Both the position numbers and the translations under genes were made by a program. Positions 49,037 through 60,725 of a stretch of 64,000 bases of DNA are shown in pieces. Source of the stretch: Cavia porcellus (taxonomy: Eukaryota > Chordata > Mammalia > Rodentia > Caviidae); assembly GCF_034190915.1 (NCBI RefSeq), contig NW_026947485.1:34547519-34611518 (forward strand). Direction: 5' to 3'. Numbering within the stretch: the first letter of the stretch is position 1; the number at the start of each line of letters is the position of its first letter. A model generated the notes under the pieces. It saw nothing but the letters and a program-made list of their open reading frames with translations. It did not search any database and was not told the DNA's origin.

Positions 49037-49041
49037 CTGCT
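49036..49041 (-). promoter_or_regulatory. NAGNAG tandem splice acceptor of the giant exon
   Basis: The coding strand reads ...ATTAAAGCAG|GAGCC, so AAG and CAG acceptors sit three bases apart. Both keep the frame. Use of AAG would add one Ala codon (exon start 49039); use of CAG starts the exon at 49036. CAG is generally preferred over AAG. Confidence 0.6.
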
Positions 49042-50337
49042 TTAATATAAAAACAAGTTAGCTAAATACAGTCTTAACTGTCTAGGAGTTAATTACTAAA
49101 AATGTCTTTCCCTTTAATGGTGCATGTAGATTCTTAAATTTAAAAAAATAAAATCATATATAAGAGAACATAAATCTTCCCTTCTCCATAGATAATACTT
49201 ATCTACATAACTCTTATACTTAATAGACCTTATAACAATTTTAGTCATTTAAAACATGCATAGAACCAAGTTTGGGACTGTCTGTGGGTACTGAGGAATA
49301 TTTCACATGAATGAGATTTCAATTTTTTCACTATTGTAAAGCATCCATGGTATTTTGACTGTAAAAATTAAAATGGTATTTTGACTGTAAAAATAAACCT
49401 CATTAAAAGCCAAATGAGGTTCCACTTGTTTCCTTGGTTTAAGGTGGTCCCCTTAAACAATCTGTGGATTCTGTGAGGAGTCATGTCTGTCTACCAATGC
49501 TTAGTAAAGGGTATGGAGCTCAGCAGGAGTTCAAGAAGTAGTGATAAATGAAGAAGGAAAGAAAAAATGGGTCAAATGAAATTACCAGGCAGTAGTGCTC
49601 AGAAAAGCAGCTCCTGAGAACCTACAGTTTCAGCTGTTACCCCCCACCCTGCCCCACTCTGATCCCCAGAGCTCCTCTTTTCCCATGGTCTACTCCATGG
49701 TTTACTCTGGCTTCAAAGATGGTTCACTGAGGCCACTAGTGATGTTGGTACTGCAGAGAAGCATTGCCTTCTTCTATCACCATGAAGACAAGTTCTCAGA
49801 GTGACTGTGGTTTCACCCCAACAGGCACTTGCCTGGTATAGATTGGTGATCTGATTATCATCTCAATCCAGCCCTAAAAACATGGAGACATGTCTAGTTA
49901 TCAGAGGTGCCACACCAGTCTGGAATAGCCTTGAAGAAAGAATGTTGGCTTACTTTGGACAAGACTAGATGCTCAGAGATTCCAAACAAAATAAGACCTC
50001 TGAGGAGACCCCAGAGTGGTCTATCCCTAGCCCCAAACGACACACCTAGCAGCCATTCCCTCTTCCCTGAGACAAAACAGGCTTGCAGTACTCTGAGTTC
50101 ACCCTGAGCCAGCCTCCTAGTCTAGACTCCTTCTGCATCCAGTAAAAACTATATGTCCCCTAGAAAGGAGAGGACAAGCAGGAACAAGAAGAGCTGCCTG
50201 CTTGGTAGGGTTTCTGGGCACAAGCCCTGCTCATCACTCTTATCTCACAGTTGAATAACAAGAATAAACTAAAATACTACTTTAGGTAAGAATCAAGGTT
50301 ACATTAAAATATAAAACAGTAAAAACATCTCAAACAG

Positions 50338-50560
50338 GCAAACCCTTAGAGAATAAAAACTAGGTCAGAGGTTATCAGGTATTAGGAAGAAAGTTTCTGT
50401 TTTGGATAATGAAAATTTTTGCAAATAGATAGTGATGGTGGTTACACTACATTGAGAATATAACTGATGCCACTGAATTACACACTTAATATAGCTGAAA
50501 TGGCAAATCATACATACATATAATAGGTACACGTGCACATAATATATATATATGTATATG
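50338..50560 (+). repeat. L1M 3'-end fragment, plus strand
   Basis: GGTCAGAGGTTATCAGG, AAGTTTCTGTTTTGGATAATG, TAGTGATGGTGGTTACAC and TGATGCCACTGAATTACACAC match the L1M 3'UTR. It is followed by an AT/TG-rich tract. Confidence 0.65.
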
Positions 50561-51050
50561 TTTTTGCACATGTATGCATTTATGTATGTATTTATGTGTA
50601 TATGTACACAATTTTTTTTACAATTAAAAGATAGAAAAATATAAGAATAATGAAGTCCAAGTATGAAGGTGTTTTGCTCCATCCTTCTCATTTTTGACAG
50701 ACACTGATCTTCCTACTTTCATTATTTAACAACACATATAATTTGACAAATGATAGTGTCCCCTTTATTTATAATGGCACCATTTTATGGACTTGTAAAA
50801 TGTTGAGTTTTCCTCTGTTTACCTTATCATTAATACCATTTCTTCTACCTTAGTCAGAATTATGAACAATGATTTGCAAATATAATTTCATTTCATGATC
50901 TTTATAGCAAGAGCTCAGGGTGATAATTTTCTAAAATCTTTATTGAAAGCAAGATTATCCCAGAAATAGGTTCTCTAGAGACAAACAGAGAGAAAGACAC
51001 CTGTTACACTGAGTTGCGAAAAGAGTGAAGTTTTTCTTTATATTATAACT

Positions 51051-51052
<2 letters not shown>

Positions 51053-51099
<47 letters not shown>
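51053..51099 (+). repeat. (CT)23 microsatellite
   Basis: Uninterrupted CT dinucleotides over 47 bases; (GA)n in the LRGUK transcript. Confidence 0.95.
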
Positions 51100-51102
<3 letters not shown>

Positions 51103-53639
51103 AGCGCACACTTTAGGTCTTCTTGCTTTAGAAACTAATACTACCTGTTTTACTATAAAAAAGCAAGACAATCCCATACTTAATTGGTATGTATTTTACA
51201 TTAATGATATACCTGAAGAGTTCATTAGTTAACCATCATTCTGTGCCTAAAGCTACTATTTTATACATTCATTAAATGAAAATTAAATTACTATGTCCAC
51301 TGGTGAAGGCTTGCATTTCTGGATTTGGCTCAACAGATGCTGTATACAAAAGTGATAGACCTTGGGGCTTACTGTTATCCCTTTTTAGGCTCTCATTACT
51401 AAGAGAAGAAATCATAGTTGCCTTGCATTCTCAGTGACAAACTAGCAACATATAATCACTAAGGATAAAGCTATATATCACTATTTCATATATTTGGGAA
51501 TTATCTTTACTTTGATATATATCTTTCTTTCAGAAAGATGATGCTGGCCATAAAAAGTGTTTGCATCAAAGCCTAAACACACAGATGATTTAATCTAACT
51601 GGGGAAAACCTCTCCTCTGGAATGTTAGATTCTAACGATGTCCTGTAACACTGTTTTCTTTTTCATAAAAAAATGACTTTCAAAATCATTTCTTGAAGCA
51701 AATTAATGACTACTAGCTATGTTTAAAATAGAAAAGTAAGTTTTCATATTTCCATTTTAATTTTTTCTTGCTCAAGCCAAAAAGTTTTTCATAGAATTTG
51801 TACATATTTTTATTTCAATTTCTTTCCTTGGAGAGCTAAATTGTTCAAATAAAACTATTTCACTACATTAAAATTATTGTTTTTTTATTTTGTGGCATCT
51901 TACTTAGATAAATATTTATAAATCTTATAAGTATTTGTATAAATATAGCTAAATCCATGAACTTAACATTTGAGTGATATTAAGCTCGGAGATGAGGCGA
52001 AGAAGGAGGAGACACCAGCTAGCCCCATAACAGGGGCCTGTGGGTCCTGAGCCCTTTCTCTAGGAGTTTGACCTTTTAAAGGTAATTATGGTTGGGCCCC
52101 ATTCTCTGGCGCTGAACCTATAAATATCTGGCACACAAACCTTGCCACAGTTTTTGGTTCTGAAACTCAAAGAAACCATTCATTCTACTTCTTGGTTCAT
52201 TGAAGACACCCTAAAATTTAATACTAAGAACTATGTTTCTTTAGGATATTTTAAATATTTACTTGACTAATGGTGAGCCTCTACAATGTCATTTTCTGTG
52301 CAAGCTTAAACAGTCAACTACGAAATATAACTACCTCTGCAACTTAACTGCATACACAAGATGAAGTGTTATTTTCCAAAATATCAAGCCTGCCAGGAAA
52401 GCAAAGGTCTTTTGAAGCTAGTGATTTGATATTAACTGCAATTCTTTCCATCTACTTTGTAAGCTGGAATTGTATTAGTCAATAACTAAATAGTTCAGGT
52501 TCAGTCAGTAAATGTGTCTGAGAGCTATAAATTTTATAAATTCTATAATTCATATCTTTTTCAATATATGAAACTGCCTTAACTTAATTAGCCTATATAA
52601 ATAAAGTTTTATTATACTCTTCTATGCACATATTATCTGGTCTATTAATTTGCCAAATGGCCACTGCATCCAACAGTCAATATTCCTGACTGTTGTAGAA
52701 GGAAGAAAGATACAGAATAGAGAGATGGAGTTCCTGCTAGCTGTTAACACTAAGACCTGTTCATGCACTTCTGTTCAGAGGCATCGATACAGAAATGCAC
52801 ATGGTCAGCTACTCAAACTGGTTTGGCTCTGGGGACTGATCCATGTTTATTCAAAACCACAAGAGCTTGACATAAAAACCAGCACACCAATTTACTGATT
52901 TACAACGGAAGGTGGGTCGGGCTCAGGGAGAAGGGTAGGGTGTTCTAACGTAAGGTACAACTCCCACAGGGGCAGGTCCACCCAGAGGGCCAAATTAAAG
53001 ATCAAAAGATTGCTTGGATAACAAAGAATTAAAGCCATGGGAGCCAGATTTCCTCAAGAGAAAGTTCTCTGCAACCCTTATTAGGTACACTGCACTGTTC
53101 TACTCAGTAGTCATAGCTTTGTAAAGAACTGGTGCTTGGTACAGAGAATCACAGCAGGGTTAAACAGATACACTGACATGTTCATAATTTGAGGCCATCC
53201 CACTTTATAGATGGAACCCAACCCTCACTCCTCCATTAATACCGTTTTTAGACAGGTCAAACTTTCTTTGGGTACTTTCCAGCTGGAAGTCATGCCCTGG
53301 TCACTTAATCTCCTACGAAACAAGCATAAAAAGAAATTCTGCTGATTTTTTTTTTTACTTACACTGACCTCATTCCAAAACACTAAGGGCACTTGACCTG
53401 GAAAAAGTGTGCAAAAACTTGCAAAATGGCACAGCTGGTTTAAACTCTGGAAAAATTATGATTTGGCCTATCTCAGTTTTCCAAAATGCAACAGAGTAAA
53501 AAAAAGTCATATTTGAGCTGTCATAAAAACTAAACCATAGAGCTACATAGAATATACAAAGCAGTTAAGAGTATAGTGGTCACATTTATTACAAACTGTG
53601 AATGGAGTTCAGTCCACTGAGGGGATCTTTTTAAAAACA

Positions 53640-54430
53640 ATTCTTTTGTAGTGAAATTCAGATGTAGATATCTTTTACCTATATTTCAAGTGTACAGATC
53701 AATGGCATAAGTACATGCACAACCATTTCCACCATCACGTCCAGAAATCTTTTCATTTTCCCCAACTGAAACTCTGTACCCTGTACATCCCTCTATTTGC
53801 AGCAGCATTATTTATATTAACCAAAAAATAATGTTTCCAATGTAAATATCCATTGATTGATAAGACAAGTACCATTCTATTTAGTAAGGAGGATAGATAA
53901 TCAGAATCTTTTTCAAATGGGAAAGGAAGAAGAACACAAGACAGGGAGGGGGAAGAAGAGAAAAAGATTTTAAAAAAGAGAATCAAAGAAAAATGGAAAT
54001 AGAGCTTTTTCAAATAGGAAGAGGATTAAGAGTTGGCAGGAGCAAAAAGGGATGGAAGGGGAAAGGAACAAAAAAAGAACTGTGTGTTACATACATGCAC
54101 AAATTCCCCCACATTAAATGTAATCATTATGCACTGCAAACATGAACTAACAAGAAAAAATACATCAGCTTAAAAAATACTTGTGGATCAAAATTCTAAG
54201 CCTAGAAATCCTGTATTCCAATGCGACTCACTCTTACCTCCTACATCATTTGCTGCATTCATTCATTTACCTACAAATGCCTCAAGTTTATCCTTTTTTA
54301 AGGCAGAGTATTGTCTCATTGAGTATCAATGCTTCATTTTGTTTATTTCTATATCCATTGGTGGACAGACAGGCTGTTTCCAAGATTTAGCTATTAGAAA
54401 TTGTGCTTCTGTTGCACTGATATTTATCCT
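53640..54430. repeat. Old L1M fragments
   Basis: AAGTGTACAGATCAATGGCATAAGTACAT ... CCACCATCACG (53685-53740), GCAGCAGCATTATTTATATTAACC (53800-53825) and TTTCTATATCCATTGGTGGACAGACAGG (54344-54370) are pieces of L1M. The middle (53900-54180) is purine-rich and unassigned. Confidence 0.45.
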
Positions 54431-54954
54431 GATCCATGAGGTGGAGGCAGGAATATCCAGAAGTCCATTTAGCTGGTCAGAAAATTGAAACTCAGACCAG
54501 ATAAGAAATTTGTCAAGGAACATGAGGGCCAGCACCAGGGTTATCTAGTCAGTGAGTTTCCACTATATTTTGTGGTGTAACATTTTGAGGAACGAGCAAT
54601 TCAAAGAAAAACAATGAAAGAAAACTCCTGGACTAAGTCTAAACCTGATGAATCCCTGTAAGAGAATAAGCTTCTTGAAGGCTAAATTCTAAACCATGAC
54701 ACTAACTCGGTCTACTGCACCGTTTCAAGGAATTACCCTGCATGTCTCCGAATTCCAATATAGCCATGAAGACAAGCAGAGATACAGACAGATCTACAGG
54801 GCTGATTCATATGGTTTGTTTGTGGGAACAATCACCTCAGAAGAACAGGCATTAAACCAGCTCTACCCTGGCTGACAAGTACTCAAATAATAACTCAGGG
54901 ACTGGCATTTTTTCCATGAAAACAAATGCCAGCACACAGGATATGCTACTGTAC

Positions 54955-55050
54955 CTGCAGTTGGAGCCAGGCCCTTGGCAGGTTCTTCAGCCAATCCCAG
55001 GTACTCCCTAATGAGCTGACTCAGCTTTTGGTAGGCAACATCCAGATCGT
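54955..55050 (-). CDS. LRGUK: LRGUK exon, end of the kinase helix and start of the linker; branch point between isoforms
   Basis: This 96-bp exon has an ACTGTAG acceptor and a GTACAG donor. It reads (D)DLDVAYQKLSQLIREYLGL then AEEPAKGLAPTA. DDLDVAYQKL is the last helix of the guanylate-kinase domain; the rest is a linker. The exon ends one base into a codon. That base can be completed in frame by two acceptors. The exon at 33984-34123 (G|AT = Asp, giving ...PTADVKTPH) makes the canonical LRGUK tail. The 2.2-kb exon at 46863-49036 (G|GA = Gly) makes a long isoform. This is therefore the inferred point of alternative splicing. Confidence 0.93.
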
Positions 55051-55234
55051 CTACAGTAAAGGAGACATTTAGTTTAACGCAATGGGATCATGTCAAAATA
55101 CACTCTGTGTTTAACTGCTGGTGGCAATGATTTAGCCACTACTTTTAATTTTATGAATATTGTGGTAGGAGGAACTAAAATCACTCAAACGTCATTTCAC
55201 TTTTGTATAACTTTCTGCCTGTAAGCATGGGCAG

Positions 55235-55793
55235 AAGCTGTAGAGCTAGTGAGATGTCAGTGCTCTGACTATGTTATATTATATGGGACTTTTGTAGATG
55301 TAAATAGGATCACTAATGAGTTTGTAAAAAGGGAGATTATCTGGGTGGGTTCACACTACTCACACGAGCCCCATAAAAAGAGAGGGTTTTCTCTAGCTAT
55401 TGGCAGAAGTCAAAGTCAGAGACTCCTAGCACAAGGAGGATTGGATGCGCTGTGAAAATGGCTAGCACCATGCAGAAAAGACCTTCAGTCTGTAGTGCGC
55501 TCTATGGACTAAAGGTAACCTTTGGAGACAGGTAACAGGGCCCTTGGTCCTACAACCACAGAAAGTGCATTCTGCAACAAGAGTAAACTTTGGAGAACAT
55601 TTTTCCCCAGATATCCTTTAGAGGATATCTCTGTCTTACTGACAACATTATCTCTGCCTCCTGATTCCCTAAGCAGGGAGCCCAGCTACACTGTACCAGA
55701 CTCTTAACCCAGAACTGTGCCCTAATAAGTGGATATTATTTTAAGCCACTGATGGTGATCATTTCTACGCAACAATAAAAATCCAATGTGAAA
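55235..55793 (+). mobile_element. MLT1-type MaLR LTR (old)
   Basis: AGATTATCTGGGTGGGTTCAC, CTAAGCAGGGAGCCCAGCTACAC, TACCAGACTCTTAACCCAGAACTG and TTATTTTAAGCCACTGATGG followed by TCTACGCAACAATA are MLT1 landmarks in order. It starts about 185 bp upstream of the LRGUK exon at 54955-55050. Confidence 0.75.
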
Positions 55794-56227
55794 ATGTAAT
55801 ATTTTAATGTTTTAGAAACTACAGAGTATCAAATTGAGCTATATGAAATTGTTTATGTAAGTCAAAAAAATTGAGTATCAGAAATTTCATGTGATTCCAA
55901 ACCTCTCCAGTCCTCCATCAAAAGAAGGTAATCAGTATTAATTTTTTTTGAGAATTCTTTCAGTAATATTTCCTATAGACGTACAAGAAAATACAATAAC
56001 GTAATTTGTTACATAAACAATAGCATACCATACTTATGGTTGTGAATCTGGATTTTTTAAAACACCAGTATGATTTAACGATAGTTTCTTACCTATATGC
56101 ATTATTTTCTTGTTGCTTTTTTATAGATATGAAATATCACACAGTTCTAAAATACGTAGAAGTTTCGATATCCCAAGAAATTTTCCCAGTGATTACTGCT
56201 CCAAGTAATTAGCCATTTCTAAGTTAG

Positions 56228-56327
56228 TTTTTTGTTTGTTTGTTTATTTTTTTGTACCAGGGATCAAACTCATGACCTGGTACTTGCCAGGGAGGCCTTT
56301 GTGCCTCTGAGCTAAACGCCTGGTTCC
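56228..56327 (-). mobile_element. ID-like SINE, minus strand
   Basis: TTTTTTTGTACCAGGGATCAAACTCATGACC ... GTGCCTCTGAGCTAAACGCC is the antisense of the family. CTAAGTTAG flanks it on both sides (56219-56227, 56328-56336). Confidence 0.85.
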
Positions 56328-56736
56328 CTAAGTTAGCTTTTTAAAATGTTTGATTTACACAGACATTTTTACGGTCACAGTTTTAGTAATTCAGCTTTCA
56401 ACTATAGGTAGATTATTGATACAAAATGTTTGAGTTTTATATGTCTTCCTAAAAATTTAAATATCTACTTCAAATTATTATCTAACTTTGCTCTTGCCAT
56501 GTCTCTAATGAAGGAACCTATTTTATTCTAAGTCTTATTAGTTAAGATCATTCAGAATAACAAAGATAACACTCTGACTAAAATTGGGACGTTAGATCTT
56601 GTGTATTTTTACCCTTTTTGCAGCTCTTTGTAATTGACTGCTACAAAATTTCCCTTAAGCATTTTATTTCCATGAAGCAAATTTTAACCCAATGACCCCA
56701 TATATCAAAAGTAAAACTCTGCTAAGAGTTACTGAC

Positions 56737-56938
56737 CTGCATTGATTACTGCATCAAAGTAACCTGGAAATTTCTGATTAATTTTAATATAAAGGTCCAC
56801 TCTGGAGACAGCAAGTTCAATTTCTGCACGACTGAATAATCCTTTTCTCCGCAAGTATCCCTCATATGTTTTCTTATTCATGGGTAGCACCAAGATATAT
56901 CGAGGTTCAAAATAGGAATATTTCAAACTTCTTACACC
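56737..56938 (-). CDS. LRGUK: LRGUK exon, end of guanylate kinase-like domain
   Basis: This 202-bp exon has a CACCTAG acceptor and a GTCAGT donor. The reading frame begins GVRSLKYSYFEPRYILVLP and continues MNKKTYEGYLRRKGLFSRAE, IELAVSRVDLYIKI, NQKFPGYFDAVINA. This is the C-terminal half of a guanylate-kinase fold. The GVRSLK strand follows the acidic MEIE, the ILVLP strand corresponds to the usual FI-x-PP/PS segment, and YEGYLRRKG replaces the L-x-x-RL-x-x-RG lid motif. F-D-A-V-I-N corresponds to the conserved YD-x-VI-x-N. The exon ends one base into a codon (G|AC = Asp) and is completed by 54955-55050. Confidence 0.95.
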
Positions 56939-58994
56939 CTAGGTGTTTAAAGAAAAGATAGTAAGTCAGAAACAGACACATGATTTAGAAATTATTTTGG
57001 AGACATCTGATAACACAGGTACAATATTCTGTATTATATTAAATTTATTTTGTCTGAAGAATTAGCCACTATTTGCCTAAAAATATTTCAGTCTTGGAGT
57101 ACTTTTCTTTTCATCAAATATTAAATTGTCACTGCAAATATTAGAATTCATTCCACTTGGTTGCCCTGCTAATCATGCTAATGAATATAACTGTTAAAAA
57201 AGAAAATTGTTGGATATAAAACAGGTACATTCATATCAGTACTGCTACTTTATTACCAAAAAGTGATTTTAATCCTATATTTCATAAGGCATCATTGAAA
57301 CACAAGATGTTTGCAGAGAGAAAAAACTATTTGTTGCACCTCAGTGATCACCTTGGGACCCTTCCTGTTCCTAAACCAGCAACCTGGGTGGGTTGATTCC
57401 AATTGCATCTGACAGTCCCTGTCCAGGGAAAACTGTGAAGACCAAAGTCATGGTAACCTGCTAACCAAGAGATCACAGTGTGAAGCCAGGTAAGGTGCTA
57501 GTCTGCAAACATGGAAAGCTTGGTTTATGACCATTGCTCTCCAGTTCTTATAGGCAAATCCCCCAAGCTCTCTACACATCAGTTTCCTGGTAGGTAAAAT
57601 GAATGAGTTGTTCCAAATGGATTCTACAGTCCTTTCTATCCCATTTCCATCATCATCAGTTTAACTCAAGCTCAAAATCTTTGTTTTAAAACAGTATTTC
57701 TTTCAGTAGAAAAAAATACAAGCTCTTTTTAAAACAGTTTCTGGAAGAGTCAACAATAAAGACAGTTTGGAAAAAATACTTCAGCTGGAGAGAACCAGGG
57801 GAATAAAACATGGTTTATAGACTCGACCTCTTGGAAATGAGTAGCACAAAGCTCTCAAGGAGGAGTAAAGTAAAACAGGAGCCATCACTCAGATAACTGT
57901 TGAAGTAGAAAAAAGGTAGACACAAAAAGACGGAGCATTTTTACACTCAAAGATGCCTTAGTTTTTGTTTCTGTTTTGTCCAGGAAGAAATTTTTAATAG
58001 GTCTTCAAAAAAACTAATTAACATAGAAGCAAAAAAATCCCTTCTTAAAGATACAAAACCAATCAACTGTGAATAGAAATGAAAGGGTTGTGCAAAAGAT
58101 TTAAAGGCTGGAAGAAATGTAACAAGTTCTGTGGACACTAGAGAAGAATTAAACCAATTCAGGGAGCAGACTGATTTTCGTCTCTCGTTCTGTGAAGTTA
58201 CAGAGGCCAATACTTGCAAGATTCAGAGTTAACAGGAAAAAAATGCCAGATTTGCTTAGTTTATATTTCCTTTAAGTCTGACATTCTTGAGTTATCTTTA
58301 TTATAAAGCTCAAGGAAAGTACCTGAAAAAAACAACTGTTTCTGAAGATTGTATAGTATTTAATAAAGCTATACATATTTATATTTTTTTTAAAAAAATA
58401 AAGGTCAATGAAAATTTCATGATTTCATTCTGGGTTTTAATTTTGGAAAACTTTATTTATGTTCTAATTTTACAAGGATTTTTTTTTGGTAGGGTGGGGG
58501 GTGTGGTAGAAAGAAAAATCTCCGGACCCTGCAAGTCTAAACTGCTGGAAGTATAAAAGATACAACACTGAGCCACAGGAGAGCCCACACAGTTCCCATG
58601 GAGAGCGCAAAGGATCAGAGCGACTGACTACTGAAGGGACAGGGAGCCAGGTCCATGCACTGCACAAGTCAGGCTTTATCTAACATCACCTTGGAAAAAC
58701 AGAGACCATGCTAGAAAAAGAAGAAGGATAATTTACCCATGCAATTTTTTAAAAAGTCTTGAAAGATCATTTTACTCATACTATATATACACTTTCTTGA
58801 ATTGTGACCTACATTCTGTCACTTAACTCTTCACCTATCTTGTCTGCCCCATACTAACTATAAATGTAATACCTCACACTCTGGTACACATTTCTCTTGT
58901 GCCTTGCTCTGTACTGGCTAAAAATTACATATTTAACTTCACACACACACACACAGACACACACACACACAATTAATTCGATTAAAACACTTAC
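56939..58994 (-). other. LRGUK intron
   Basis: Non-coding. A MIR-like piece lies at 57515-57650 (AAGCTCTCTACACATCAGTTTCC, GGTAAAATGAATGAG) and a (CA)n microsatellite at 58940-58970. Nothing else is identified. Confidence 0.6.
58940..58970 (+). repeat. (CA)n microsatellite
   Basis: CA dinucleotides with one G interruption, 25 bases from the donor of the 58995-59108 exon on the intron side. Confidence 0.95.
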
Positions 58995-59108
58995 TTCTAT
59001 TTCCATATGGATACAGCTTGCTAACCCATCTCTTGCGATACCTTCCACGGTGTCCCTATTTAATCCATAACTGTAATTGCCATAATTAAATGTTAGAATG
59101 AATTTCCC
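58995..59108 (-). CDS. LRGUK: LRGUK exon, guanylate kinase-like domain (middle)
   Basis: This 114-bp exon (38 codons, phase 0 at both ends) has a TTTTAG acceptor and a consensus GTAAGT donor. It reads GKFILTFNYGNYSYGLN, RDTVEGIARDG, LASCIHMEIE. It matches the nucleotide-binding core of guanylate kinases: the glycine-rich F-x-x-x-x-x-YG-N-x-YG stretch and the hydrophobic strand that is LDID/LDIE in active kinases, here HMEIE. Whether the domain is catalytic or only a binding module cannot be told from this part. It joins in frame to the exons at 62724-62820 and 56737-56938, giving MEIE-GVRSLK across the junction. Confidence 0.93.
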
Positions 59109-60343
59109 CTAAAATTTGAAAAGTATAAAGATTTCATGTAACAGCAGTCATAATGAAATTTGGTATAAGTAAAATAGCTTGATCTCTTATTTTTAACAAA
59201 TATTAGTGACCTTAAGAACAACCAAATGATAGCATGGTTATGAAACTGAACATCAAATTGTGATAAAGAAATTTACCCAGAATCCTCAGCTGACAGAAAA
59301 TAGGTTTGTGGAAATAATCTGGTGACAAACTATTAGAGAAGTGTTACAGACCATTTGGGTTACCCACCCACTTTCCAACAAACCAACAACACTAACCTTC
59401 AGAGACAGTGAAACTAATAGCCTGCTCTTTGCCCCCACCTTTTCAGCTCTGCCAATATTCCAGGTAGTCCAGAAAATGTCCCCATTTCCCAAAGCCTTGC
59501 ATTCCAAGATAAACCATAAGTTATGGATAATTCCTGGAGGCTATGATATACATGGATAACCACAACATTTTAAAAAATAGGCTCACCATGTTTTTCCTCA
59601 CACAATAGCTTTACATTGAAACTTTTCCAAGTATTATTCAACAGAATTGTGCACTGCCGTAGTCATCAGAACAATAAATAGCACCCCCTCCATGTTACAG
59701 AAGCTCAGTTCTTCTAACAGCTGTACTCCCTTGCAAACATGGGGATAAAAACGTCTACCTTAAAATTGCTTGTGACTTTTCCTTTGACAGTATTATATTT
59801 ATTAAACCACCAGGTCTAATCTAAAATGAAAGGCTGATGACAACAGAAGGAACAGTAATGTGGATGACCTTAGTAAGTGTGATCTCTCATGTATCTGATT
59901 TTAAAGCAAATAATGAAGTGAGACCTTCCAAGGCTGCACTGAATCTCGCCAAAGGGAAGCCACATCATTAAGAATAACAAGTAGTTAAGAGTTTATTGCC
60001 ACCCTCCTGGGCCCAGATGTTCTCGAGATATGTGCAGACGGAGGATGGGCTATCCATCATGGGAAAGGTGTTGAGCAAGAGTCACAGGATGTCTCTCAGG
60101 ATTGGCTGGATCTCTGGGAGATGTGCCTTCTGCAGGCAATGAGGAAACACACACAAACACCCATAATCAAATGAAGTTTCTGTTACATATAGTATTTCCA
60201 AAGGTAAAAAGTCGAAAGCACCCTTGAAACCATACCCCTTCAGTATCATGCTGTCTTTGTTCTTTGGAAAAAATACTGTAGCTCCTTTTTCTTATAAGAA
60301 AGTATGTTTTACTACAAAAAATTATATATAACACTATTGCTCA

Positions 60344-60346
<3 letters not shown>

Positions 60347-60375
<29 letters not shown>
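60347..60375 (+). repeat. (AT)n microsatellite
   Basis: Uninterrupted AT dinucleotides, just upstream of the MLT2-like LTR. Confidence 0.95.
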
Positions 60376-60377
<2 letters not shown>

Positions 60378-60401
60378 GTATTTTTTAGCTGTTACAGGGT
60401 G

Positions 60402-60725
60402 TGATGGTTTATTTTACATGTCAACTTAGAGGATATCTGAAGATGAGATTAACATTTAAACTGGTGAACAGTGTAGAAGACTGCCCTCCACAATGTAACT
60501 GAGCTTCACTAATCAGGGGAAGACCTGCATGGGACAAAAAGGTCAGCCTTTGGACTTCACCTGCGCCATCTGCTTTCCTGGGGCCATAGGTGGGTGGGTC
60601 CCTGCTGCAGATTTGGGCTTGCCAGTCTCTGTAACCAGATGAGCTGAGTTCTTTTATTATCTCTTTCTATATACATCCATACACTCTATAGTTTTTGTGG
60701 GAAAACGCAACTATACTCTGGCACC
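60402..60725 (+). mobile_element. MLT2-type (ERVL) LTR fragment
   Basis: TGATGGTTTATTTTACATGTCAACTTAG, GATGAGATTAACATTTAAACTGG, AGAAGACTGCCCTCCACAATG and CCTTTGGACTTCACCTGCGCC match MLT2 LTRs with internal losses. Confidence 0.65.

Larger units (their letters stand above)
49037..54954 (-). other. LRGUK intron upstream of the giant exon
   Basis: Non-coding. It contains a 25-bp tandem repeat (49348-49396), L1M pieces, a (CT)n microsatellite and otherwise AT-rich sequence. I see nothing definable at 51100-53600. Confidence 0.6.
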
